Source: ZC4RG30 sp964417875 (GTDB lineage: Bacteria; Pseudomonadota; Gammaproteobacteria; Steroidobacterales; Steroidobacteraceae). From it: 64,000 nucleotides of DNA. A model generated the notes under the pieces. The model searched no databases, had not been told where the DNA came from, and saw only the letters and a list, made by a program, of their open reading frames with translations. Below are positions 34,421 to 43,755 of the stretch, in pieces (the first letter of the stretch is position 1; every line of letters begins with the position of its first letter). The DNA lies in the NCBI GenBank assembly GCA_964417875.1, contig CAYQJU010000001.1:62001-126000 (forward strand), written 5' to 3'. The position numbers and the translations under genes were made by a program.

Positions 34421-36664
34421 ATGCGGGCACCGCTTTACAGACTGGTTGCAACCTGGCTGGCGCTGGCGGCGGCGGCACCTGCGTTGGCCGCGCAGCAGAT
34501 GGCCTCGGCCGACGCCGCTCCGGCACCGCGCATCGGGCTGGTGCTTTCCGGCGGCGGTGCGCGGGGCGCCGCGCATGTCGGCGTGCTGAAGGTGCTCGAG
34601 GAGCTGCGCGTGCCGGTGCATGCCATCGCCGGCACCAGCATGGGTGCGGTGGTCGGCGGCCTGTATGCCCGCGGCATGTCGGCCGGCGAGATCGAGTCGC
34701 GCCTCACCAGCATCGACTGGGAAGATGCCTTCCGCGACCGCCCCGCACGCTCGATGCTGAACTTCCGCCGCCGCGCCGAGGATGCCGACTTCCTCGTGCA
34801 GCTGCCGCTGGGTTTCCGCGAGGGCCGCATCTTCCTGCCCACCGGCCTGATCCAGGGCCAGAAGCTGTCGCAGATGCTGCGCGAGCTGACGCTGCCGGCG
34901 GCGGGGCTTGCCGACTTCGACGCGCTGCCCACGCCATTCCGCGCCGTGGCCACCGACCTTGAAACCGGCGAGGCAGTGGTGATCGAAGAGGGCGACCTGG
35001 CGAGCGCGCTGCGCGCCAGCCTCTCCGCGCCCGGCATCTTCGCGCCGGTGGAACGCGACGGCAGGCTGCTGGTGGATGGCGGCATCGCCAACAACCTGCC
35101 GGTGGATGTGGCACGCAGCATGGGCGTGGACCGGCTGATCGTGGTCGATGTCAGCCACGCGCCGGCCTCGCGCGAGCGGCTGGCTTCGGTGGGCAATGTC
35201 ACCAACCAGATGCTGACACTGCTGCTGCGCCGCCAGTCGCAGCAGCAGCTGGCAACGCTGCGCGATGGCGACGTGCTGGTGCAGCCGGCGCTGGGCGAAG
35301 CCTCGTCGTTCGGCTTCACGCGGCTGTCGCGCATCATCGAAACCGGCCGGCAATCGGCCACCGCAGCCAGCGATGCGCTTGCCGCGCTGGCCGTCACGCC
35401 CGAAGCGTATGCGCAGTACCAGGCGGCGCGCCGCCCCGAGCCCGTGCCGGTGGTGGTGCGCGATGTGACCGTGGACGCAGGCTCGGATGAGTTCAGCTTC
35501 ACCGCCACCGAGCTGTTCGGTGACCTCGCCGGACGCGAGCTCGACGTGGATGCCCTGCGCCGCCGCATCGCGCGCCACTACGGCCAGGGACGCCTGGAAC
35601 TGCTGGACTACCGCCTCACCGACATCCGTGCGCGCGATGGCCACCGCGAAGCGGACCTGTCATTCGTCGCCCGCGACAACTCCTGGGGACCGAACTACAT
35701 CCGCGCCGGCCTGCGGCTGCAGGATGACTTCGAGGGCAACACCAGTTTCGACGCCGCGGTGCGCCTGCTGCTCACCGACCTGAACCGCTATGGCGCCGAA
35801 TGGATCTGGGACGCGCAGGTGGGCGGCAATCCGCGCATCGGCACCGAGCTCTATCTGCCATTCTCGCTGCGGCGGCGCTGGTTCCTGGAACCGGCGGCGC
35901 TGTTCCAGGTGCGCAATGTGCCGCAGTACCAGGGTGATGACCAGGTCGGCGAGCTGCGCGTGCGCTCGCTGGCCTACGGCGGATCACTGGGCCGCGAGAT
36001 CGGCAATTCGGGTGAACTGCGTCTCGGCGCCGAACGCACACTGGGCGAGTCGCGCGTGCGGCTCGGGGAAGTCAGCGACGAGCCGGTGGATTTCCAGTAC
36101 AACGAGCTGTTCGCGCGCTACAGCTACGACAGCCGCGACAGTGCCTCCTTCGCCCGGCGCGGGCAGGCAGCGCTTCTGGAGTGGCGCGGCCAGGTTTCCA
36201 ACCGGCGGCTGGAACGCGTCTCCGATTCGGTGCGGCTGGAATGGCGCGGCCTGCATTCGCGGGGCCGCAACACGCTGATGGGCTGGGTGTCGGCCGGCAC
36301 CTTGCTGGATGCCGGCTTCGCCGATGAGCGCAGCTTTTTCCAGGCCGGCGGATTCCTCGACCTTTCAGGCCTGCCGCGTGACGCGCTGGTCGGTCCGCAC
36401 ATGGCCGTGGCGCGGCTGGTCTATTTCCGGCGCATCGGCAATGCGGGCGAAGGTCTGCTCAATGTGCTGCCGCTGTATGCCGGCGTGTCGGCCGAGCTGG
36501 GCAATGTATGGCAGCGGCGCGGCGACATCGGCTTCGGCAGTGCGCGCAAGAACGGCAGCGCCTTCGTGGGACTGGACAGCCCGCTGGGACCGGCGCTGTT
36601 TGCCGTCGGCTTCGACAGCCGCGGACGGCATGCCTTCTACCTGTCTCTGGGCGTCGGCTTCTGA
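34421..36664 (+). CDS. patatin-like phospholipase with POTRA and outer-membrane barrel
   Basis: 747 aa, type Vd autotransporter architecture as in Pseudomonas PlpD. Signal peptide 1-24. Patatin domain (about 37-230) with the oxyanion loop GGGARGAAH, nucleophile Ser73 in GTSMG, and the catalytic Asp in VDGGIANN near 221. A single POTRA-like domain (about 345-410) is followed by a beta barrel (about 415-747) ending FYLSLGVGF with the C-terminal Phe expected of BAM substrates. It is probably a surface or secreted lipase; PlpD-type enzymes release their passenger. Convergent with the small gene at 36684. Confidence 0.92.
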   Translation: MRAPLYRLVATWLALAAAAPALAAQQMASADAAPAPRIGLVLSGGGARGAAHVGVLKVLEELRVPVHAIAGTSMGAVVGGLYARGMSAGEIESRLTSIDWEDAFRDRPARSMLNFRRRAEDADFLVQLPLGFREGRIFLPTGLIQGQKLSQMLRELTLPAAGLADFDALPTPFRAVATDLETGEAVVIEEGDLASALRASLSAPGIFAPVERDGRLLVDGGIANNLPVDVARSMGVDRLIVVDVSHAPASRERLASVGNVTNQMLTLLLRRQSQQQLATLRDGDVLVQPALGEASSFGFTRLSRIIETGRQSATAASDALAALAVTPEAYAQYQAARRPEPVPVVVRDVTVDAGSDEFSFTATELFGDLAGRELDVDALRRRIARHYGQGRLELLDYRLTDIRARDGHREADLSFVARDNSWGPNYIRAGLRLQDDFEGNTSFDAAVRLLLTDLNRYGAEWIWDAQVGGNPRIGTELYLPFSLRRRWFLEPAALFQVRNVPQYQGDDQVGELRVRSLAYGGSLGREIGNSGELRLGAERTLGESRVRLGEVSDEPVDFQYNELFARYSYDSRDSASFARRGQAALLEWRGQVSNRRLERVSDSVRLEWRGLHSRGRNTLMGWVSAGTLLDAGFADERSFFQAGGFLDLSGLPRDALVGPHMAVARLVYFRRIGNAGEGLLNVLPLYAGVSAELGNVWQRRGDIGFGSARKNGSAFVGLDSPLGPALFAVGFDSRGRHAFYLSLGVGF

Positions 36665-36683
36665 GGCGGCGCAGTCGGCCGCT

Positions 36684-36956
36684 TCAGGCCAGGCCGCGGC
36701 TCGCAGCCAGGTTCTCGACCTTCGAGAACACCAGCGTCGGGGAGTCCTTGCGGCGCGAATATTCGTGGCGGCGGCTCATCTCGGCCAGCGCCGCATCGCG
36801 TTCCTGGGCCGTGCGGTACCAGTGCAGGCGGTGCCAGTCCGGTCCCAGCAGTTTGCGGAACGGATCGTTCTCCTTCAGGCTGATGCGCACGCCATAGGGA
36901 GCCGGTTCTTCGGTATGGGGCTTGCGCAGGTTGTGCGCGGCTTGAATCATCGCCAT
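36684..36956 (-). CDS. conserved hypothetical protein
   Basis: 90 aa, soluble, with no signal peptide. It is rich in Arg, His and aromatic residues (GPDWHRLHWYRTAQERDAALAEMSRRHEYSRRKDS by pattern over about 38-72), with a well-ordered charged-hydrophobic pattern suggesting a real small domain. It lies between the patatin-like gene (convergent) and msrA (divergent, 45-base gap). No family recognised. Confidence 0.6.
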   Translation of the reverse strand: MAMIQAAHNLRKPHTEEPAPYGVRISLKENDPFRKLLGPDWHRLHWYRTAQERDAALAEMSRRHEYSRRKDSPTLVFSKVENLAASRGLA

Positions 36957-37001
36957 GGGGCGTGAATGATACCAGCCTCCTTCCCGGCCCCCCTGCAGAG
37001 C

Positions 37002-37634
37002 ATGTCATTTTTCCGCAAGTCCGCCCGCCTGCCCGACGCGGCCGAAGCGCTGCCCGGGCGCGCCGCGCCGCTGCCCACGGCATCGCACCATGCGGTGCTG
37101 GGTACCCCGCTGGCCGGCCCATTCCCGGCCGGATTGCAGGGCGTGCTGTTCGGCATGGGCTGCTTCTGGGGCGCGGAACGCGTGTTCTGGCGCCTGCCCG
37201 GCGTCTGCACCACCTCTGTCGGCTACGCCGGCGGCCTCACGCCCAACCCCACCTATGAAGAGGTGTGCTCGGGACAGACCGGCCATGCCGAGGTGGTGCA
37301 GGTGGTGTTCGACCCCGCGAAGTTGGGTTTCGAAGAGCTGCTGCGCGTGTTCTGGGAAGCGCACGACCCCACCCAGGGCATGCGCCAGGGCAATGACGTG
37401 GGCACGCAATACCGCTCGGCCATCTACACCAGCAACGATGCGCAGCTGGAACAGGCGCGCGCCTCGCAGGCGCGCTACCAGGCCGCGCTCGATGCAGCCG
37501 GTCGCCGGCCCATCACCACCGAAATCGCGCCGGCCGGGCCGTACTACCTTGCCGAGGACTACCACCAGCAGTACCTGCACAAGAACCCCAATGGCTACTG
37601 CGGCATCGCCGGCTGCGGCGTGAAATTCGCCTAG
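37002..37634 (+). CDS. msrA: peptide methionine sulfoxide reductase MsrA
   Basis: 210 aa from the ATG at 37002. Reduces methionine-S-sulfoxide in proteins. The catalytic Cys54 is in GMGCFWGAE, followed by the family motifs GYAGG, GHAEVV, HDPTQGMRQGNDVGTQYRS, and the C-terminal YCGIAGCGVKF with candidate resolving cysteines. The N-terminal extension of about 45 residues before the core, with no signal peptide, is common in proteobacterial MsrA. Confidence 0.97.
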   Translation: MSFFRKSARLPDAAEALPGRAAPLPTASHHAVLGTPLAGPFPAGLQGVLFGMGCFWGAERVFWRLPGVCTTSVGYAGGLTPNPTYEEVCSGQTGHAEVVQVVFDPAKLGFEELLRVFWEAHDPTQGMRQGNDVGTQYRSAIYTSNDAQLEQARASQARYQAALDAAGRRPITTEIAPAGPYYLAEDYHQQYLHKNPNGYCGIAGCGVKFA

Positions 37635-37714
37635 GGCGACGATGACGTGCAGTCACGCGGCAGCAGCAGCACCGGCCCCGCGGCCATCCGGCGCCTGACC
37701 GCATCCCTTCCTGC

Positions 37715-38980
37715 ATGAACGGCACCTACGACCCACGCCTGGCCGCGTTCGCGCTGCTGATCGCGTTCTTCGTCTGGTTCGTCGCGCTGAACCTCGCCGA
37801 GCGCATCAGCAATGCGCGGGGCGTCGCCGCGCGCCTGTGGCTGCTGGTCGGCGCGGTCGTGGTGGGCAGCGGACTGTGGTCCATGCATTTTCTCGCCATG
37901 CTGGCCTTCGAGCTGCCCATCGTGGTGGTGCATCACCTGCCGACGATGCTGTTCACGCTGGGTGTGGCGGTGATGGTGTGCTTCTTTGCATTGTGGATCG
38001 CCGGCGGACCGCACCTGGGACTGATGCGGCTGGGCATTGCCGGCCTGTGCATGGGCGTGGGCCTGGCCGCCATCCACTACCTGGGCCTGTTCGCGATGCA
38101 GATCGTGCCGGCCATCCACTACGACCTGCCGCGCTTCGGGGCATCGATGGCGGCGGCGTTCGGCGCCTGCTGGCTGACGCTGGCGCTGGCGTTCTGGCTG
38201 CGCCAGGGCCGCACGCCGGGAAGGCTGATGGCGCGCACGGCGGCGGCCACGCTGTGTGCCGCGGCCATCGCCAGCGTGTTCTTCCTGGGATTCGAAGCCG
38301 CCGCCTTCGCGGATGATTCCTACAGCCTCGGCGCGATCACCGTGCTCGACCTCGAGGAAGAACGCGATCCACTGCTGGCCATCGTCTATGCAACCGCCGC
38401 CGCGCTGCTGGTCATCACGCTGCTGGTATTGGCCGGCCACGCCCGCAGCATCGCCGAGATGAGTCGCCATGCCGGCCGCCTGGAACTGCCGGCAACACCG
38501 GTGGCGCACAAGGCCAGTCCCGATCCGCTCACCGGGCTTGCCAACCGCGCGCTGCTGGCCCGCCATTTCGACGCGATGCGTGCCGCCGCGCGCGAGGCGC
38601 AGGCCACCTTCGCATTGCTCATCGCCGACGTCGATCATTTCCGCCACCTGAATGCCTCCCTCGGCGCCACCGCCGGCGATGCGGTGCTGCGCGAGGTCGC
38701 ACAGCGCCTGGGTGCGCTGGTGCGACCCGGCGACACGGTGGCGCGGCCCGAGGGCGACGAGTTCGCGCTGCTGCTGGCCGATGTGGGCAACGAAGAGCAG
38801 GCCGCGCGCATTGCCGCGCGGGTCAGCGAGGAGGTCGGCCGCACCATCGAGCTGGAAGGCGGGCTGCAGGTGCAGGTGGCGGTGCGCGTCGGCGTCGGGC
38901 TGTATCCGCGCGATGGCGAGGATGTGGACACACTGCTGCGCCATGCGCGTGCCGCCGCCGGTCTGACGCATGTCCGCTGA
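37715..38980 (+). CDS. MHYT membrane sensor with GGDEF domain
   Basis: 421 aa. The N-terminal seven-helix MHYT domain (about 8-240) shows MHFLAM at 57-62 and IHYLGLFAM at 120-128; the third repeat (AIHYDLP, 133-139) is degenerate. MHYT domains are proposed to bind copper and sense gases such as NO, O2 or CO. The C-terminal GGDEF domain (about 265-421) has DPLTGLANRALL and the Mg-binding Asp305, but the signature reads PEGDEF (EGDEF at 346-350) instead of GGDEF, so diguanylate cyclase activity is uncertain. Overlaps the next gene by 11 bases. Confidence 0.9.
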   Translation: MNGTYDPRLAAFALLIAFFVWFVALNLAERISNARGVAARLWLLVGAVVVGSGLWSMHFLAMLAFELPIVVVHHLPTMLFTLGVAVMVCFFALWIAGGPHLGLMRLGIAGLCMGVGLAAIHYLGLFAMQIVPAIHYDLPRFGASMAAAFGACWLTLALAFWLRQGRTPGRLMARTAAATLCAAAIASVFFLGFEAAAFADDSYSLGAITVLDLEEERDPLLAIVYATAAALLVITLLVLAGHARSIAEMSRHAGRLELPATPVAHKASPDPLTGLANRALLARHFDAMRAAAREAQATFALLIADVDHFRHLNASLGATAGDAVLREVAQRLGALVRPGDTVARPEGDEFALLLADVGNEEQAARIAARVSEEVGRTIELEGGLQVQVAVRVGVGLYPRDGEDVDTLLRHARAAAGLTHVR

Positions 38981-39872
38981 ACTGCGCATCGCACTGCTGA
39001 TCGGTCTGTTCATCGCCGGCCTTGTCGCAAGGCGCCTGGGGTGGCTCGCGCCGCGCCATGCCGGTCTCATGCTGCGGCTGGTCATCACCGTTGGCCTGCC
39101 GGCCCTGTTCATCGCGGATGTCAGCCGCATCCCGCTGCGCGCGGACCTGATCGCGCTTCCCGCAAGCGCGCTGGCCATCATGCTGCTGACGTTGGTGGCG
39201 GCATGGCTGACCGGCCGCGCGATGCGGATGTCACGTCCGGAGCAGGGCGCCCTCACGCTGTGCGGCGTGTCGATCAACAACGGCTTCCTGTTTCCGTTCG
39301 TGATCGCCGCCTGGGGACAGGAGGGCTTCGCGCAGCTGGCGCTGTTCGACTTCGGCCACATCATCGGCCAGAGCACTTTCGTGTACATGCTGGCCGCGTG
39401 GTATGGCGGCCATCATGCCGGTGCCGCCAGCGTGGTGAAGCGTGCGCTGGCCTTCCCGCCGCTGTGGGCGCTGCTCGCGGCACTGGCGATCAATGGCGCC
39501 GACGTGATGCTGCCGCAGTGGCTGGTCGGCCCATTGCGGCTGGTGGGCCAGTCCATCCTGCTGCTGGTCATCGTCGCTCTGGGCGTGCTGTTCGATGCGC
39601 GCCTGCTGCGCGACCGGCGGGTGATGGCCGCACTGGCGCTGCGCCTGCCGCTGGGACTGGCACTGGGACTGCTGCTGGCGTGGATCTTCGACCTGCAGGG
39701 CCTGACGCGGGCCGTGCTGGTGCTGGGCGCCGCCGCGCCGATCGGCTTCAGCGCCGTGGTGTTTGCCGACCGCGAGCACCTGCATCGCGAGATGGCCGCC
39801 AGCGCCGCGTCGGTGTCGGTGCTGCTGGGCCTGGCTTATGTGCCGCTGGCCCTGTGGCTGCTGCCGCGCTGA
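38970..39872 (+). CDS. AEC-family permease
   Basis: 300 aa polytopic protein with about ten predicted transmembrane segments split by a central cytoplasmic loop. The pattern is that of the auxin efflux carrier/membrane transport protein family (GVSINNGFLFPFVIAAWG near the first crossover, GQSILLLVIVALGVLFD and GAAAPIGFSAVVFADRE in the second half). The substrate is probably a small organic acid or similar; it cannot be determined. It overlaps the MHYT-GGDEF gene and abuts the convergent SYLF gene, the two stops sharing TGATCA. Confidence 0.88.
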   Translation: MSAELRIALLIGLFIAGLVARRLGWLAPRHAGLMLRLVITVGLPALFIADVSRIPLRADLIALPASALAIMLLTLVAAWLTGRAMRMSRPEQGALTLCGVSINNGFLFPFVIAAWGQEGFAQLALFDFGHIIGQSTFVYMLAAWYGGHHAGAASVVKRALAFPPLWALLAALAINGADVMLPQWLVGPLRLVGQSILLLVIVALGVLFDARLLRDRRVMAALALRLPLGLALGLLLAWIFDLQGLTRAVLVLGAAAPIGFSAVVFADREHLHREMAASAASVSVLLGLAYVPLALWLLPR

Positions 39873-40697
39873 TCAGTTCGGCTCGGCACCCGGGTTCGGA
39901 TCTTCCATCGGGAAGGTGCGCACCTCGCCGCTGCCCTCGCTGGCCGGCTGGGGCTGCGTCTGCACGGCCGCCGGCGCCGCGGTGGTGCCCGCAGCCGGCA
40001 TCTCGCTGGCGCTCTCGCCGGTGCTGCGCGCCAGCGACGCCAGGAAGCGGCGGGCATTTTCCGAGCTGGTGGTGGCCGCGCCGCTCATGATGTCGGAGGG
40101 CAGCACGTCGCGCCGGCCGTAGAAGTCGCGGTTGCTGCGCTCATCGATGGTGATGGCGGTGCCATCCAGCGACACGCCGGCAAACAGCCCACGGCTGCGC
40201 GAATAGGCATAGACCTCGGCATTGCTGCCACCGGCTGCCTCGGCCTGCCGGCCCACCGGCCCTGCGGCCACCGAGGCGCCCACGCCCAGCGTGAGCTTGC
40301 CGTCGGAGATGCCCTCGACGCCGCGCCGCGTGGTGAACACCAGCACCACATCGGTTTCCTGCGCGCCGATCTGCCAGCCCACGCTGCCGCCGGTGAGGTT
40401 GATGTACACCGGATTGGTGAAGCGGCCGCGGCTGTCGCGCACCGTCAGCACGCCGCTGCCGCGTCGTCCGCCCAGCACGAAGGCCACCTTTTTCACGCTG
40501 GGGATGACGGCCACGCCATAGGCGCGCTGCAGCAGGTTCTCGGGGATGGCGGTGTCGCGCTGGTTGCGCAGCGCATCGAGCACTTCGGAAGCCTGCAGCA
40601 GGCGGGCTTCCTGCTGTGCCTGGGCGAGGGCGGTGCTGCCCGCGCCGAGCGCAATGGCGGCCAGCAGGATGCAGCAGAGACGGCGATGCAGGTTCAT
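39873..40697 (-). CDS. SYLF (YSC84) domain exported protein
   Basis: 274 aa from the ATG at 40697, with a signal peptide at 1-28 (LCCILLAAIALGAGSTALAQA). The SYLF/DUF500 domain (about 55-225) has IPENLLQRAYGVAVIPSVKKVAFVLGGRRGSGVL, GSVGWQIGAQETDVVLVF, and YAYSRSRGLFAGVSLDGTAI. These domains bind phosphoinositides in eukaryotes; in bacteria they are periplasmic and of unknown function. The C-terminal 45 residues are a Pro/Ala/Gln/Glu-rich tail. Confidence 0.9.
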   Translation of the reverse strand: MNLHRRLCCILLAAIALGAGSTALAQAQQEARLLQASEVLDALRNQRDTAIPENLLQRAYGVAVIPSVKKVAFVLGGRRGSGVLTVRDSRGRFTNPVYINLTGGSVGWQIGAQETDVVLVFTTRRGVEGISDGKLTLGVGASVAAGPVGRQAEAAGGSNAEVYAYSRSRGLFAGVSLDGTAITIDERSNRDFYGRRDVLPSDIMSGAATTSSENARRFLASLARSTGESASEMPAAGTTAAPAAVQTQPQPASEGSGEVRTFPMEDPNPGAEPN

Positions 40698-40775
40698 ATG
40701 TGCAGGAACTCCATCTGGTGGTCTGCGTTGCATCGAAGCTTACTCCAGCCTTCCGGGCTGGGGTATCGTTGCGGC

Positions 40776-41771
40776 ATGCATCTTTCGCGCGCATCGCTGC
40801 GGCGGCTTCGCATGCTCGCCATGCTGTGCATCGCCGCTGCAGGTTCAGCCGCGGTTCAGGCCGCCTGGATCACGCGCGAGGAAGCCATCATGGGCACGCG
40901 CTGCGCGGTCGAGCTGTGGAGCGAGGACGCCGCCGCCGGCGAGGCCGCGATCGAGGCGGTGTTCGCCGACATGCGGCGCATCGATGCGCTGATGAGCACC
41001 TACAAGGCCGATTCGCAAGTCTCGCGCGTCAACGCCGAGGCTGCGGACCATCCGGTGAAGATCTCCGACGAGCTGTTCGCGCTGCTTGCCACATCGCTGG
41101 AATATTCGCGCCTGTCGCAGGGCGCCTTCGACATCACCTATGCCAGCGTCGGCTACCTTTATGACTATCGTGCGCGGCGCCGGCCCGACGCGGCCGCAGT
41201 GGCAGATGCCTTGCCGGCGGTCGATTATCGCCAGCTGAAGCTCGATCCGGTGCGCCGCACGGTCGCCTTCGGCCAACCCGGCATGCGCATCGACCTGGGC
41301 GGCATCGCCAAGGGCCATGCAGTGGATCGCGGCATCGACATCCTCAAGGCGCGCGGCATCACGCGCGCCATGGTCAATTCCGGCGGCGACACGCGCGTCA
41401 TCGGCGATCGTTTCGGCGCGCCGTGGGTGATCGGCATCCGCCACCCGGATCGCGCCGGCGAGGTGGTGCTGCGCATCCCGCTGGTCGATGCGGCCTTCTC
41501 CACCTCCGGCGACTATGAGCGCTATTTCGATGAAGGCGGCGTGCGCTACCACCACATCCTCGATCCGAAGACCGGCCGTTCACCGGATGAACTGCGCAGC
41601 GTCACCGTCATCGCCTCCACCGCCACCCGCACCGACGGGCTGAGCAAGACCGTGTTCATTCTCGGGCCGGAGCAGGGCATCGAATTCATCAACGGCCTGC
41701 CCGATGCCGACGCCATCGTGATCGCGGCGGATGGCAAGGTCAGCTATTCGAAAGACCTGGCGCCACCCTGA
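40776..41771 (+). CDS. apbE: FAD:protein FMN transferase
   Basis: 331 aa with a signal peptide of about 34 residues. ApbE flavinylates Thr in extracytoplasmic target proteins such as Rnf/Nqr subunits or FMN-binding-domain proteins. Motifs present: IMGTRCAVEL, DLGGIAKGHAVDRGID, VNSGGDTRVIG, STSGDYERYF, HHILDPKTGRSP and the metal-site Asp/Thr region TRTDGLSKTVF. ApbE genes often accompany DUF3570-DUF4266-thioredoxin sets; such a set lies 7 kb downstream, though not contiguous. Confidence 0.95.
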   Translation: MHLSRASLRRLRMLAMLCIAAAGSAAVQAAWITREEAIMGTRCAVELWSEDAAAGEAAIEAVFADMRRIDALMSTYKADSQVSRVNAEAADHPVKISDELFALLATSLEYSRLSQGAFDITYASVGYLYDYRARRRPDAAAVADALPAVDYRQLKLDPVRRTVAFGQPGMRIDLGGIAKGHAVDRGIDILKARGITRAMVNSGGDTRVIGDRFGAPWVIGIRHPDRAGEVVLRIPLVDAAFSTSGDYERYFDEGGVRYHHILDPKTGRSPDELRSVTVIASTATRTDGLSKTVFILGPEQGIEFINGLPDADAIVIAADGKVSYSKDLAPP

Positions 41772-41849
41772 GCCGCCCGCCGATGGCGGCCACGCCGGCT
41801 TCTGCGTATCCTCTGCCGGTTCGAACGTCCTGTTCCATTGGGGGAAAAC

Positions 41850-43622
41850 ATGAAGTCACGCATCCTCGTCGCTGCGGCTGCCGTACTCGGCCTCGCGGCG
41901 ATGCCCACGCTGGGCGCCCAGCCCGGCCCCGGCGGACCCGGCGCCAATCCGGCCATGCAGGGCCGCACCTTCTTCCGCGCACAGTGCCTGCTGTGCCACA
42001 GCGCCGAGCAGGGCGATAACGGCGGCGCGCAGGGCCCGGCCCTGTCCGGCCTGATGGGCCGCAAGGCCGCCACCGGCGGTGATTTCGGCTACACCAACGC
42101 GCTGAAGAATTCCGGCATCACCTGGGATGCCGCATCGCTGGCGCATTTCCTCGCCGCGCCCACCGAGGCCGTGCCCGGCACCTCGATGGTGATTCCGGTC
42201 CCCAGCGAGGCCGACCGCAACAACCTGGTCGCCTATTTCAACGCACTGCGTGATGGCTCGCTGAACACCGGCGCACGTGCCGGTGGTCCGCCGCGCGGCG
42301 GCGGTGGCGGCTTCGGCCCGCCGCGTGGCGCGCCGCCGGGACCGCCGCCGGGAGAGGCAGAATGGAAGAAGGACGCGCCGGGTGTCGTGCACCGCATCGA
42401 CCTCGACAACCTGCCCGAGCCCTTCGCCACGCCGTCGGCCACCAATTTCCCGAGCGTGGTGCCCAAGCCGGCAGATGCCGAGCTGAAGCTGCCGCCCGGG
42501 TTCAGGATCGATACCTACCTGACGGGTCTCACCGCGCCGCGCAACATGCAGGTGGCGCCGAACGGTGACGTGTTCCTGGCCGAGACCAATGCCGGCCGCA
42601 TCAAGGTGCTGCGTCCGACGGCCGACGGCCGCACCGCTACGCCGACGGTGTACGCGCAGGGCCTGGGCCAGCCCTATGGCATCGCGTTCTACCCTTCCGC
42701 CGAGAAGCCGGAGTGGGTGTACATCGCCGAGGTGAACCGCATCGTGCGCTACCCCTACAAGGTCGGCGACACCGTGGCCAGCAGCGTGCCCGAGGTCGTG
42801 ATCCCGCAGCTCTCGCCGGTGGGCGGTGGCCATTTCACGCGCGATATCGTGTTCTCGAAGGACGGCAGCAGGATGTATGTGGCCGTGGGTTCGCAGGGCA
42901 ACATCTTCGCCGACAGCATCGAGAAGAAGACTGCGGCCGAAGTGCAGGCCTGGGACCGCGAGCATGGCCTTGGTGCGCCATGGGGCCTCGAGGAGAACCG
43001 CGCGATGGTGCGCGTGTATGACATGCGCAGCAACGACAAGGTGGGCAAGACCTTCGCCACCGGCCTGCGCAACTGCGTCGGCATGACCATGCAGCCGGCC
43101 ACCGGCGACATCTGGTGCGCGGTGAATGAGCGCGACATGCTGGGCGACGACCTCGTGCCCGACTACGCCACGCGCGTGAAGGAAGGCGCGTTCTACGGCT
43201 GGCCCTGGTACTACATGGGCGACAACGAAGAGCCGCGCATGGCCGGCGACCGTCCGGACCTGAAGGGCAAGGTGACGCGTCCTGACGTGCCCTTCGTGGC
43301 GCATTCGGCGGCCACCAACATCCAGTTCTACAACGCGAAGGAAGGCGCCTCGCTGTTTCCGCCGGAGTATCACGGCGTGGGCTTCGCGGTGCTGCATGGT
43401 TCATGGAATCGTGGTCACCGCACCGGCCACAAGATCGTCACGCTGCCGATGCGCAACAACGTGCCCACCGGTGAATACGTCGACTTCCTGACCGGCTTCA
43501 TCACGCCGGACAACGGTGCCTGGGGCCGCCCGGTGGCCGTGCAGGTGCTGAAGGATGGATCGATGCTGCTCGCCGATGACGGCGCGAACCTGATCTACCG
43601 CATCACCTACTCGAAGCCCTGA
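41850..43622 (+). CDS. cytochrome c-sugar dehydrogenase (sorbosone-type) fusion
   Basis: 590 aa. Signal peptide 1-26, then a cytochrome c domain (about 27-135) with heme motif CLLCH near 46-50 and axial Met candidates (GTSMVIPVP). A very Gly/Pro-rich linker (about 145-175) leads to a six-bladed beta-propeller (about 215-590) of the L-sorbosone/PQQ-dependent glucose dehydrogenase type (FYPSAEKPEWVYIAEVNRIVRYPY, GLRNCVGM, GSWNRGHRTGHKI). It probably oxidises a sugar or alcohol in the periplasm and passes electrons to its own heme. A strong terminator follows. Confidence 0.92.
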   Translation: MKSRILVAAAAVLGLAAMPTLGAQPGPGGPGANPAMQGRTFFRAQCLLCHSAEQGDNGGAQGPALSGLMGRKAATGGDFGYTNALKNSGITWDAASLAHFLAAPTEAVPGTSMVIPVPSEADRNNLVAYFNALRDGSLNTGARAGGPPRGGGGGFGPPRGAPPGPPPGEAEWKKDAPGVVHRIDLDNLPEPFATPSATNFPSVVPKPADAELKLPPGFRIDTYLTGLTAPRNMQVAPNGDVFLAETNAGRIKVLRPTADGRTATPTVYAQGLGQPYGIAFYPSAEKPEWVYIAEVNRIVRYPYKVGDTVASSVPEVVIPQLSPVGGGHFTRDIVFSKDGSRMYVAVGSQGNIFADSIEKKTAAEVQAWDREHGLGAPWGLEENRAMVRVYDMRSNDKVGKTFATGLRNCVGMTMQPATGDIWCAVNERDMLGDDLVPDYATRVKEGAFYGWPWYYMGDNEEPRMAGDRPDLKGKVTRPDVPFVAHSAATNIQFYNAKEGASLFPPEYHGVGFAVLHGSWNRGHRTGHKIVTLPMRNNVPTGEYVDFLTGFITPDNGAWGRPVAVQVLKDGSMLLADDGANLIYRITYSKP

Positions 43623-43631
43623 GGCTTCGCC

Positions 43632-43667
43632 AAAGGCCCGCTCCTGCACGGGAGCGGGCCTTTTTTT
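43632..43667 (+). terminator. rho-independent terminator
   Basis: A perfect 13-bp stem (AAAGGCCCGCTCC with GGAGCGGGCCTTT), a 6-base loop, and a run of seven T. It insulates the sugar dehydrogenase from the ModE-box-controlled receptor just downstream. Confidence 0.95.
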
Positions 43668-43674
43668 CGGATGT

Positions 43675-43698
43675 CGCTATGTACCGCCAAATATATCG
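43675..43698. promoter_or_regulatory. ModE-type operator A
   Basis: CGCTATGTA-N6-AATATATCG. It matches the E. coli ModE box layout CGnTATATA-N6-TATATAnCG with one mismatch per half. It is the first of two tandem copies, 58 bases before the TonB-dependent receptor, in a strikingly AT-rich island in GC-rich DNA. Confidence 0.75.
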
Positions 43699-43700
43699 TG

Positions 43701-43724
43701 CGGTATATTCCGCGGGATATATCG
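43701..43724. promoter_or_regulatory. ModE-type operator B
   Basis: CGGTATATT-N6-GATATATCG, in phase with operator A at 26-base spacing. The pair is a direct tandem repeat of an imperfect palindrome. It ends 31 bases before the receptor ATG, so it should overlap or flank the promoter and suit repression. Confidence 0.75.
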
Positions 43725-43755
43725 TCCCCCCGACCTCCGGAAGAAGAAACCCCCG

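Noticed and set aside
37631..39388. 585-codon open frame on the - strand
   Set aside because: Antisense to the MHYT-GGDEF and AEC genes, both of which have clear families.
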